Origin: Alphaproteobacteria bacterium
Lineage (GTDB): Bacteria; Pseudomonadota; Alphaproteobacteria; Micropepsales; Micropepsaceae
Length of the DNA: 64,000 bases
Assembly: GCA_021325375.1 (NCBI GenBank)
Contig: JAJPHG010000016.1
Coordinates: 1-64,000, forward strand
Direction: 5' to 3'
In this document: positions 46,981 through 54,806 of the stretch, piece by piece
Layout: each line of letters opens with the position of its first letter
Numbering within the stretch: the first letter of the stretch is position 1
Program-made: the position numbers and the translations under genes
Notes under the pieces: generated by a model
Told to the model about the DNA's origin: nothing
What the model saw: the letters and a program-made list of their open reading frames with translations, nothing else
Databases searched by the model: none

Positions 46981-49900
46981 TTAGACCACGATCGCCCTTT
47001 TGCTCAGGGCCGTGCTGCTGTCGAAGGGAAGATAGAAGCGCGCGATGCGCTTGAGGCCCTCGGCTTCGTTCTTTAGTCTCGCTTTGCCCGAGTCGGTGGC
47101 GGCTTCTTTCAACCGCCGCTGCAGGAAATGCTCGTCGATGAGATTTTCGACCTTCTTCTCCACCAGCGCGTCCTTGAGCGCGGTGGGATAGGTCTTGTTC
47201 GCGGCCCTTGCAGCGGCGATGGCGGCATCGGTCGCGAGCTCCACGGTGAACGGAACGAGCATGTTGCCGCGCGGACGCTGCTGCAGGACAAACACCACGG
47301 CGGCGCGTAGAAAATCGTCATCAACCGTGGTCAAGGCGACCGTCGGGCCCGAAGCGGGCCTGAATGTCCAGGCGAACGTGTCGGAGTCGAGATATATGGC
47401 CTCCGTCGCGATGCAATGGATGAAGGCGCGCATCATGGCGGGTTTCTCCAGCAGCCGGGCGATCCTGGGCGGAGTGATCGCGGCGACGCTGTTCAGCTGC
47501 TCGTTGCTTTGCAGCGCGCCGTGGCGCTCGATGAACCAGGCTTCCTCCTCCGCCCGGAAGGCGTGATAGGTCAGCGAGGCCAGCGCCTGAGGCCCGCTGA
47601 ACTTCACATAGCTCTGGAGATACTGCGTCCCGCACGTCTCGACATCCTTGATCTTGGCGCTGAAGCCGTCCGGAGCAACCGCCGTGTAGAGCGTGATCGC
47701 CTCGGCATCCGAGTGGTTGCCGATGGCGTCCTGGACCGTCATGGCGCTCATCTGGTTCACCAGCTCTTCGTGCAAGGAGCGTCCCAGGACGACTTTTTCC
47801 GGATTGGCCGAACCTTGCGTACGGTAAATGAGCCGGATGAGCGGCACGCTGTTGCCCGAAACCGAAAGCAGCACCCTGTCCTTGAGCTTTTCGCGAAGCT
47901 TCTGGATCACCGTCGCGGGCGTGATCGCACCGCCGGGGAGATTCTGCGCGAACAGTACGTAGTCGAGAACGTCGATCTCGTTCAGGCGCTGTTCGATCCT
48001 CTTGCGGAAATACTCGAAGATTCGGATATGCAGGTCCTTGCGGCCATCCCCGCCCATTTCGGAGATGTCGTCGACCTTGAGGGCGAGGAAGGGTTGGGCG
48101 TCCTTGCCGGCGACGGGATCGGGCACGCTCCACTGAGCCTTGCTCAAAAGGTCCTGATAGAGCGCGCGGCCGTTCTCGACAGTGCCGAGTTCCTCGAGCC
48201 TCGCAGCGTAGCCGTCCATCGTCCGGTCGTAGGAGGTCCCCGCCAGAGAAATCAGGATACTGCCGTTCAACGACATCCTGTCGAGCCGGTTATTCAGGCT
48301 ATTGATCTGCTTGCGTACCTGGACCAACGCCGAATCGCGTTTCTCCGCCGGCCGGCCGCGCACCAGATTGTCGACGACATTGTCGGAGATGAGCTTTTCC
48401 CACAGCGCCAACCGCTCGCGCGCGATTTCGGTGAGCTGCTTCAGTTCGTCCAGCAGCCTCTCCTTCTGCAGGATTTCGGTGTGAGACTGCATCAGCTCGC
48501 GCGCGGATTTCTGCAGCGGCTCGACCCAGGTGCCGAACGAGAGGCGAGGCGGCTTGGCCTGCTGCAGCGACTCGATCGCGTCGTTGGAGTTCTGCGTCCG
48601 GCGCTCGGACGTCTTCTGCTTTTGGACGGCGCCGCGCAGCATTTCGACGATTCTCGCGACCTCGTCCAAAGCGCCGGCCGTCCGCAACAGGGAAATTTCC
48701 CGGTAGAGGCGGGTGAGCGGCGTGCCCTCCGCGGGATTGGCGGGATCGCCGCCCATGTCCCTTCTGCGGGCGCTCAGAGTCGAAACCACCCAGTTGTCGA
48801 CCGCGCGGTTGACGCGTTTTTCGTTGAGGGATTTGATGAAGGCGAAGGCGCGCTGGAAGGTTCCCTGGCCGGCGCTTTCCGACCAGTATTCGTCGCGCGC
48901 GCCGAGCAATTCGCGCGCGAAGCGGTCGGCGGAGCTCTTCTGGTCTTCTTTCAAGCCTTTGGATTTCTGGTTCTCCTCGAAGGTCTTGATGCGGATATCC
49001 TTCATCGCCACCGCTTGGTCGGCGCCCAGCTCGAGTGACTCGAAAGGATTGCAATAGAGCTGCGTCGGCAGGAACTCGAGATCCGTCGGATTGACGCCGA
49101 AATCGTTCGCCGTGACCGACGCCATCTGCAGGAGATTCTCGACGATATAACGCGGCGAAAGCGACGTGCGCCCGTAGTTCTCGAGGTCTTCCTGCCGGGC
49201 ATTGGCGCCGCGGTCGAGCAGATCCTTGAACAGAGGCAGCATCGACTTGAGGGCGTCGAGTGAGCTCTTCTTGCGATCGTCGTCCGAGCCGTACAAGACC
49301 CCGGATGGAACGCCCTCGATCCGCGCGGGCGCGGTGATCGCTTCCAGGAAGCGCTGCACCTGCTCCCAGGCGAAGCGTTCGATAAATGTCGTCTTGGGAA
49401 GGACGAGGCGGGTCGCGCCGAAGCCGATCGGGGCGCCGGTATCGTTGTTTTGATCCTGCAGCAGCTTGGCGCCGACATTGCGGTCCGTGAATGCATCCAG
49501 CGCATTTGCCACCGACGAGAAGAACCGCGTGCGGTCCGCCTCGCCGTCGCAGCGCTCGCTCAGATAGACGCGATAGGAGAACAGCGTGCTTTGGACATGA
49601 GCATGCATGGATCCGCCGTGGCCGTAGCGCACCTCGGTCGCCACATTGCTGCCATCCGAGCTGTATGTGTCCAGGCTCGTTTGGACGCGATCCAGCTCGC
49701 GCAGGAATGCATAGGAACGCGCGAGGGATGCGCCGGCCTTCATGGTGACCGGATCGGCGAAGACGTCGGCATAGACCTCCGGAAGGACGACGACGCCTGT
49801 GAGGATAGGGGTGATGCCGGTCTGCAGGCCGGCGAAATGGACGAGGTAGCCGGCATCGATCAGGCAGCCCGCCCCCGTCCCGCCCGCGGCCGAGCCCACG

Positions 49901-50430
49901 ATCCACACATTTATATTGTCGCGGCCGGCGCGCTGTTGCATCCGCCGCAGGCGGCCGGCGAGGTCATTCACGATCCCGGGGGCATTGGCGAATATGGCAT
50001 AACGGCCGATCTGGCGTTGCTGCGCCGCGCCGCGCGTAAGGTTCAGCGCGGCCGCAGGAACGATCTGGCGCAGCCATTCGCTATGGAGCCAGTCGGAAAG
50101 CTCGGGAAACTCGCTGCGCCGCGCCGGGTCGGAGAGGATCCGCTTGCACAATTCCTCGAATTTTGGGGTCGAGTCGGCGAGATGGAAATATTCCGTCTGC
50201 GGATCGAGCGAGACCTCTTCGCCGCGCGCGATCGTTTCCTCCGACCCTGCATCTCCCGCGATCTTGACGGTTTCTCCCGGCTTCCAGTTGTCGCGCGCGA
50301 TGGTGTCGAACTCTAGAAATTCGAGATGGTCCGGCCTATAGCCGTGCTTCTGCACCGCTAGTTCCTTGACGTAGGTAAGAATGTGGGCGCCGGTGCCGCC
50401 GAAGCCGAGGAACAGGTTTTGAATGGACAT
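46981..50430 (-). CDS. Tubulin/FtsZ-superfamily GTPase-like protein
   Basis: The 1149-aa cytoplasmic protein opens with NLFLGFGGTGAHILTYVKEL, the first nucleotide loop of the Tubulin_2-type (PF13809) family. It has the tubulin signature loop as SAAGGTGAG at residues 180-188 inside NVWIVGSAAGGTGAGCLIDA. The GTP-binding half (about 1-350) is followed by a very long, mostly helical C-terminal region, about three times the size of FtsZ. No signal peptide or membrane helix is seen. ATG 50430 has AAAGGAG at good spacing inside the end of the upstream vWA gene, 15 bases away. Such proteins are expected to bind GTP and may polymerise; neither is shown. It is the hub of the cluster, flanked by vWA genes on both sides. 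Confidence 0.88.
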   Translation of the reverse strand: MSIQNLFLGFGGTGAHILTYVKELAVQKHGYRPDHLEFLEFDTIARDNWKPGETVKIAGDAGSEETIARGEEVSLDPQTEYFHLADSTPKFEELCKRILSDPARRSEFPELSDWLHSEWLRQIVPAAALNLTRGAAQQRQIGRYAIFANAPGIVNDLAGRLRRMQQRAGRDNINVWIVGSAAGGTGAGCLIDAGYLVHFAGLQTGITPILTGVVVLPEVYADVFADPVTMKAGASLARSYAFLRELDRVQTSLDTYSSDGSNVATEVRYGHGGSMHAHVQSTLFSYRVYLSERCDGEADRTRFFSSVANALDAFTDRNVGAKLLQDQNNDTGAPIGFGATRLVLPKTTFIERFAWEQVQRFLEAITAPARIEGVPSGVLYGSDDDRKKSSLDALKSMLPLFKDLLDRGANARQEDLENYGRTSLSPRYIVENLLQMASVTANDFGVNPTDLEFLPTQLYCNPFESLELGADQAVAMKDIRIKTFEENQKSKGLKEDQKSSADRFARELLGARDEYWSESAGQGTFQRAFAFIKSLNEKRVNRAVDNWVVSTLSARRRDMGGDPANPAEGTPLTRLYREISLLRTAGALDEVARIVEMLRGAVQKQKTSERRTQNSNDAIESLQQAKPPRLSFGTWVEPLQKSARELMQSHTEILQKERLLDELKQLTEIARERLALWEKLISDNVVDNLVRGRPAEKRDSALVQVRKQINSLNNRLDRMSLNGSILISLAGTSYDRTMDGYAARLEELGTVENGRALYQDLLSKAQWSVPDPVAGKDAQPFLALKVDDISEMGGDGRKDLHIRIFEYFRKRIEQRLNEIDVLDYVLFAQNLPGGAITPATVIQKLREKLKDRVLLSVSGNSVPLIRLIYRTQGSANPEKVVLGRSLHEELVNQMSAMTVQDAIGNHSDAEAITLYTAVAPDGFSAKIKDVETCGTQYLQSYVKFSGPQALASLTYHAFRAEEEAWFIERHGALQSNEQLNSVAAITPPRIARLLEKPAMMRAFIHCIATEAIYLDSDTFAWTFRPASGPTVALTTVDDDFLRAAVVFVLQQRPRGNMLVPFTVELATDAAIAAARAANKTYPTALKDALVEKKVENLIDEHFLQRRLKEAATDSGKARLKNEAEGLKRIARFYLPFDSSTALSKRAIVV

Positions 50431-50444
50431 GTCGTGGTGCTCCT

Positions 50445-52754
50445 TTAGCGGTTCGGCTGGCGTCGCCGCATCGGTTCGAGAATCAGAGTGGCGGACCATT
50501 TGTCGCCCAGACCGGGCAGCAGCACCGCCGCGCCTTCCCCGGTCTTAAGGTTGACGCGGTTCTCCTTCTGCGCGCCGCGCAGGCGATAGGTCATCTCGGC
50601 GAACGCTTGGCGCTCCGTGCCGGCGAGGCGCCGCACCCTGAGCTTTTCTAGAAGTTCGGTGGCTGCATCGACGCGGAGCTGGATCTGGCGATCCAGGTTC
50701 AGGCGCCGCTGTCCGGTGACGTCGAATTTCCGCAGGCCGACTCCGATGGTCGGATTGGCGTTGGACGGAAAGATTACAAGCTGGACTGCGCGATTGCGGC
50801 GCGAATCCTCGACGCGGATGGCGATCAGTCGCAGCGCGAGCAGGCCGAGACCCAGTAGCGACGGCACCAGGATCAGCAATCCGGCCATGACCGCAACCAT
50901 CGACAACCAGCCGGCGCCGGACGCGTTGAACCCCGCAGCCGTATTTTCGGGGTGCAGGCTGCGGACATGGGTGAGGCCGCTGTCGCGGGGCAGCATGATC
51001 CCGCCAAAGACTCCATCGGGCAGGGCGCCGGGATCGGCTTCGACTTCCACGGCTAGGCGATGGGGCGGCGACCAGAACCACCAGTCGCGCGTATTCCACC
51101 AGTCTATCGATACTGGCACATCGGCCATGAGCTGGTTACCTTGCGCGCGCATTGCGATAGGGCGCGCTCCGGGTTCGGGATTGCCTGAGGTGTCAAGCAT
51201 GTGGAGAAGAGCGGGACTGTGCGCGACCAAGGCCGCTGTGGGCGCAGGTTTGCCCGTAACGCCGTCGACCAGCGTGAAGCTCAGCGTCACGGCTTGTTTG
51301 CCGAAAGGCGATATCTTCAGCGCATCGTTGGCTGTCTGGTCGGGCACTAGGTCGAACGGCGGACGCGCGCTCGCCTCGATCGTGATCGGCGCGCCGTCCC
51401 GCCCGAACAGCAGATGGCTGCTGCCATCGGGAGCGCTATAGCTTGCGCTGACAAGGAAGGTGAACTTGCCGGCTCGGGGGGGCGTCCAGTGCCCGACGAA
51501 TTTTCCCGGCGCCGTCAGAGAAAGTGCGAAGCCGGGCCCTCCACCCGCAACTCTCGCGACCGCATTGGAAACCGGCCAACTAGGATTGAAGGACTGAAAG
51601 TCGGCATCAGTTGCGCCGACGAGACGAAGTTCGATCGGTGCAGCGCGGCCAGCGACGATCTTCGCCGGCGACATCAGCGAGAGGCGTGAAGGAAACGCGC
51701 TATGCGCAACTTGGCCTGTGATCAGATAGCCGAGCGGATCGCGGCCAAAGCGGATCTCGTAGTTGCCGACGGGCGGATTGGCGAGATCGTAGCTCAGCGC
51801 GCGCGCCCCGCCCTGCGCCGTGCCTGGGCCGGGTGGATGGGCCGATACGGTGCGGCCGTCGGGAAGGACCAGCAACGGGAGGGCCTGGGTCGCCCGTTCC
51901 ACCGTGACTGTGACCGCAAGAAGGCTCTCATAGGGGCCCAGGCGGAACGGTGTGCCGGTTTGGGCCTCCATATGAAGCGCCTGGCCCATGATGGATGCGA
52001 TGCGGGGCGGTAGCTCTTCGCCGACAGGCTGCACCAGCTGCGCGTTCTCCGGCGTGCCGACTATCTGCTTCCAATGTACGCCGTCGCCGCGCTGCCAATA
52101 GCCGGCATCGGCATTTCCGATGTCGTTGATGCCCAGTACGTAGAAGTTCGCGCCCAGCCGGCGGATGTCCTCGGCGGCACGATCGGTCGCATCGAACAGG
52201 CTCTGCGTCGAGACGTTCCTTGAGACATACGGCCGGCCATCCGTGATCAGCACGACCGATCGCGTTCGCGTGCCGCTCGGATCGGGCGGCATGCGCGCCA
52301 GCTCGTCCCGAGCCATGGCGAGCGCCTCGGGAGTATTGGTGTTGAAGTCGCCGGGCGCGCTCCCGATGGCGCTCAGCTTGTTAAGCTTCGCGAACAGGGA
52401 CCGGACCTTGAGATCCATGGCGTCGGGTGCCGCCGGATCGTAACGCAGCTCGGTCGGCGCCACGGTCTCGATCGCATGCGAGCCGAACTCGATAACGGAA
52501 ACGCGATAGACGTTTGGCGTGCCGCGCGCTGCGGCGGCGACAAGATAAAGCGCCTGCTCAATGCCCGCATAGCGATAGTTGGAACGATCGTTGGGGACGC
52601 CCTTGTATTCGGCCATCCCCCACATACTGCCGGATTCGTCAACTACAAAGACGACGTCGGCTCCTGACGCGCCGCTAGCCGGCGAGCAGGTGAAGCCCAG
52701 GAACGGGATCAGCAGACTTGCAAGCCAATACCGTAACGATTTGCGAATAAGCAC
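50445..52754 (-). CDS. Secreted vWA-domain protein with C-terminal membrane anchor
   Basis: The 769-aa protein has a signal peptide (about 1-29) and directly after it a vWA domain with intact MIDAS: DESGS (Asp39, Ser41, Ser43) in VVFVVDESGSMWG, NTNTPEAL and LITDGRPY. Beta-sandwich domains follow to about 640. A transmembrane helix near 650-670 (LSMVAVMAGLLILVPSLLGL) leaves a cytoplasmic tail of about 120 residues. vWA domains bind protein ligands through a metal ion, so this one probably recognises a partner in the periplasm. GTG 52754 is the start, with a GAGGGGGG sequence upstream. It heads the tight run of genes down to 27787 and is 15 bases upstream of the tubulin-like gene. Confidence 0.87.
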   Translation of the reverse strand: MLIRKSLRYWLASLLIPFLGFTCSPASGASGADVVFVVDESGSMWGMAEYKGVPNDRSNYRYAGIEQALYLVAAAARGTPNVYRVSVIEFGSHAIETVAPTELRYDPAAPDAMDLKVRSLFAKLNKLSAIGSAPGDFNTNTPEALAMARDELARMPPDPSGTRTRSVVLITDGRPYVSRNVSTQSLFDATDRAAEDIRRLGANFYVLGINDIGNADAGYWQRGDGVHWKQIVGTPENAQLVQPVGEELPPRIASIMGQALHMEAQTGTPFRLGPYESLLAVTVTVERATQALPLLVLPDGRTVSAHPPGPGTAQGGARALSYDLANPPVGNYEIRFGRDPLGYLITGQVAHSAFPSRLSLMSPAKIVAGRAAPIELRLVGATDADFQSFNPSWPVSNAVARVAGGGPGFALSLTAPGKFVGHWTPPRAGKFTFLVSASYSAPDGSSHLLFGRDGAPITIEASARPPFDLVPDQTANDALKISPFGKQAVTLSFTLVDGVTGKPAPTAALVAHSPALLHMLDTSGNPEPGARPIAMRAQGNQLMADVPVSIDWWNTRDWWFWSPPHRLAVEVEADPGALPDGVFGGIMLPRDSGLTHVRSLHPENTAAGFNASGAGWLSMVAVMAGLLILVPSLLGLGLLALRLIAIRVEDSRRNRAVQLVIFPSNANPTIGVGLRKFDVTGQRRLNLDRQIQLRVDAATELLEKLRVRRLAGTERQAFAEMTYRLRGAQKENRVNLKTGEGAAVLLPGLGDKWSATLILEPMRRRQPNR

Positions 52755-53137
52755 CCCAGTACCCCCCTCGACAGGTCACCACGTCGAGGCCCCAAAATTC
52801 TTTTTGATGCTCGGCCCGTTGCATCTTTAAGTGTTGAATCCGCTATGATCAAGTTTCGAGGGAATTTATTCTCGTTCCGGACAGGCCTTTCCGATGCGTT
52901 CCCGACGCACCGCCGGAAGCAGGCACTATATTTTGCGCCCCCTTTTTCGCTTTCCCCAAAATCCATTGCGGCTTGTGAAGAAAGCGACATGAGGCGTCGC
53001 GGAAATTATCTGTGGACAGACAAGCCCGGAATTCTCGCAAGCGACGCACCCGTAGCGTGTGCCCTCATCTCGCTGGTGACCGCGTTGGGGGTGGCCTTGC
53101 GCGGTGCCTTGGCGGCGACGCAGCGAAAGTGCCAAAA
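52755..53137. other. Intergenic region upstream of the vWA/tubulin run
   Basis: These 383 bases separate the TPR membrane-protein gene from the vWA gene. Short plus-strand frames here have no ribosome binding site and unlikely composition, so I call no gene. The part next to 52754 should hold the promoter of the large run of system genes. Confidence 0.4.
52824..52852 (-). promoter_or_regulatory. Candidate promoter of the vWA/tubulin run
   Basis: Read leftward, TTGATC is followed after 17 bases by TAAAGA, a fair match to a sigma-70-type -35 and a weak -10. It would give a leader of about 60 bases before GTG 52754. The region is more AT-rich than its surroundings. Confidence 0.25.
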
Positions 53138-54145
53138 TCATTTCGTGGTGTTTTTAATCACCAGCATCATATGCGACAGGATCTGCCGCGTCACATCGCT
53201 CTTGCAACCGTAGCGCTGATCCGGGTTGTAGAGGACCGTGGCGTCGCGCTTGCCTTGGTCGAAGAGATAGTCCTTCACCAGTCCCGACAGCAGCGCCTTG
53301 ATCAGCCCTTCGGGCGTCCATTGGCCTTTCTTGTCGGTCGAACCAAAGATCGCGATAATGAGCACGGCGGGTTCGGCAACCTGCAGGGCGTCCAGCCCCG
53401 CTTTGCTCGTCAGCTCCTTGCAGCTTTGATCCATGAAGACCACGTTGTTGTCTTCAAGACCGGCAGCGACGCCTTGCATGTAGTAGACGAGGGCCAGGGG
53501 AAAATCGAGCTTTGAATAGTCGTTGTTGTAGATCATTTCCATGTAGTCGCCGTTTTGAAACAGCGTCTTGTCGAACACCATGCTGTCGAGTTGCTTTTGC
53601 GCGTCGATCTGCGCAATATCGGCGCCGGCGAACCCTCCGTCCGCGGCCTTGCGGTACAGGGCGATCGCTGTAGGCAGGTTGGCAGTCTCTCCCGGCGGCA
53701 GGCGCCCGTCGCGATAAGCATCGCCCATGTACTTGAATGCCGCAGCATAGCCGCCGCGAAGCGCGATCCTGAACTGCTCATAGGCTTCCGCGTCGCGCTT
53801 GCTCAGCCAAAGCGACCGCCCAAGCTGGAAATTCGCGCGCATCGAACCGGAGTTCTTGTTCACGGCCTCCTTGCAGGCTGCCACCGCCGCCACCGGCGCG
53901 AATTGCTCGTCGCTGACCGGCGCCGTTGTCCTCGCCGGGTCGCCGGGCGTCGATGCGAGCCGGTCGCATTCGGCCAGGGCTTCGGCAGGCGTCTTTTCCG
54001 GCGGCGGTCCGCCCGCGTTGTTTCGCGCCCCGCCCCCAGGCGCGAGAACGTACGCAGTCGTCAGCGCGGTGAGCAGAACCACGACCAGAAGTGCCAGCGC
54101 GCCGCCGCCGATCAGTATCTTTCCTTTGTGCTGGTTCAAGTCCAT
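53138..54145 (-). CDS. Membrane-anchored Sel1/TPR-repeat protein
   Basis: The 335-aa protein has a cytoplasmic start, a transmembrane helix at about 9-32 (ILIGGGALALLVVVLLTALT) and a Pro/Gly linker. Helical repeats follow, including AYEQFRIALRGGYAAAFKYM and ALYRKAADGGFAGADIA, typical of Sel1-like or TPR repeats. The periplasmic part also has several cysteines (AECDR, ACKEA, QSCKEL, RYGCKSD). Such repeats hold protein partners. ATG 54145 has a GCGGGGGG stretch 5 bases upstream and starts just before the membrane helix. It lies between the toxin/HerA genes and the vWA/tubulin run in the same orientation, so it is likely a system component. Confidence 0.78.
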   Translation of the reverse strand: MDLNQHKGKILIGGGALALLVVVLLTALTTAYVLAPGGGARNNAGGPPPEKTPAEALAECDRLASTPGDPARTTAPVSDEQFAPVAAVAACKEAVNKNSGSMRANFQLGRSLWLSKRDAEAYEQFRIALRGGYAAAFKYMGDAYRDGRLPPGETANLPTAIALYRKAADGGFAGADIAQIDAQKQLDSMVFDKTLFQNGDYMEMIYNNDYSKLDFPLALVYYMQGVAAGLEDNNVVFMDQSCKELTSKAGLDALQVAEPAVLIIAIFGSTDKKGQWTPEGLIKALLSGLVKDYLFDQGKRDATVLYNPDQRYGCKSDVTRQILSHMMLVIKNTTK

Positions 54146-54186
54146 AGTAACCCCCCGCTGAGAACGCCAAGAAGAGGTTAATATAC

Positions 54187-54483
54187 ATGCGCATTCCCGT
54201 CTACTTATGCGCGATTCTTTCCCTCTCTGCTTTCGCAGTTCAACTCGCGCCGGCGTTTGCGCAAGAGGACCCCAAACGCTACGTGGACGAGCAGCGCCGG
54301 GCCGAAGAGGAACGGCGGATGTCCGATGCAAAGCGCGCATCCGACCGCGAGGTTGACCACAAAGCCTACGCAAGCCAAGACGTCAGCCGCGAGCAGCTCA
54401 GCAGGCTGACGGCGAATCCCACGCCATCCACGCCCAAGCCGCCATCCGGCTCATCGGGCGCCGCAGCCGCGCGCGGGCATTAG
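54187..54483 (+). CDS. Small secreted protein, charged and proline-rich
   Basis: The 98-aa protein has a signal peptide (about 1-25, ending AFAQ). It is then highly charged (RRAEEERRMSDAKRASDREV) and ends in a Pro/Ser/Gly/Ala tail. AAGAGG lies about 9 bases before ATG 54187. It is the only rightward gene inside the leftward cluster; its start is 41 bases from the divergent TPR gene and its stop 11 bases from the convergent immunity-like gene. I recognise no family. It may be an inserted or accessory gene, possibly periplasmic. Confidence 0.6.
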   Translation: MRIPVYLCAILSLSAFAVQLAPAFAQEDPKRYVDEQRRAEEERRMSDAKRASDREVDHKAYASQDVSREQLSRLTANPTPSTPKPPSGSSGAAAARGH

Positions 54484-54494
54484 CGGCGGAGCAC

Positions 54495-54806
54495 TCAAAG
54501 TTCCGACAGCGGCGGGCTCGCATTGATGCGTATCACAAATCCGGGACCGAATGTCTCGGACAGATAATCTACAAAATTCTCGGCTGTCTGCTGCGAGAAC
54601 GGCGCCTCTCCCTCGACACGCACGCTGTCGCCCGTAGGAATATACTCGATACCCTTTTTTGTCTCAGCCTTGGCGAACAGCTCGGCAGACTGGAGTCTAT
54701 AGCCGTTGTCCTGAAGCAAAAGGATGACTTGGGGCAGCTGCTCTCTGGAAAAGAGGTACGCCCCACGGTATTCGCCGACCGAAATCGCGCATAGCAATTC
54801 CTTCAC
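54495..54806 (-). CDS. Possible immunity protein for the upstream E5-type toxin
   Basis: The 103-aa cytoplasmic protein (GTG start) begins MKELLCAISVGEYRGAYLFS and continues with a compact mix of helices and strands ending FGPGFVIRINASPPLSEL. GTG 54806 overlaps the toxin stop by four bases (GTGA) with AAGGAG 5 bases upstream, a strong sign of coupled translation; the ATG at 54836 would overlap more. Size, lack of signal and position directly after a toxin gene are what an immunity protein needs. It does not visibly resemble the known colicin E5 immunity protein, so this role is inferred only from context. Confidence 0.6.
   Translation of the reverse strand: MKELLCAISVGEYRGAYLFSREQLPQVILLLQDNGYRLQSAELFAKAETKKGIEYIPTGDSVRVEGEAPFSQQTAENFVDYLSETFGPGFVIRINASPPLSEL

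Noticed and set aside
52845..53213. Plus-strand frame in the gap before the vWA gene
   Set aside because: It has no ribosome binding site, odd composition, and overlaps the convergent TPR gene end.
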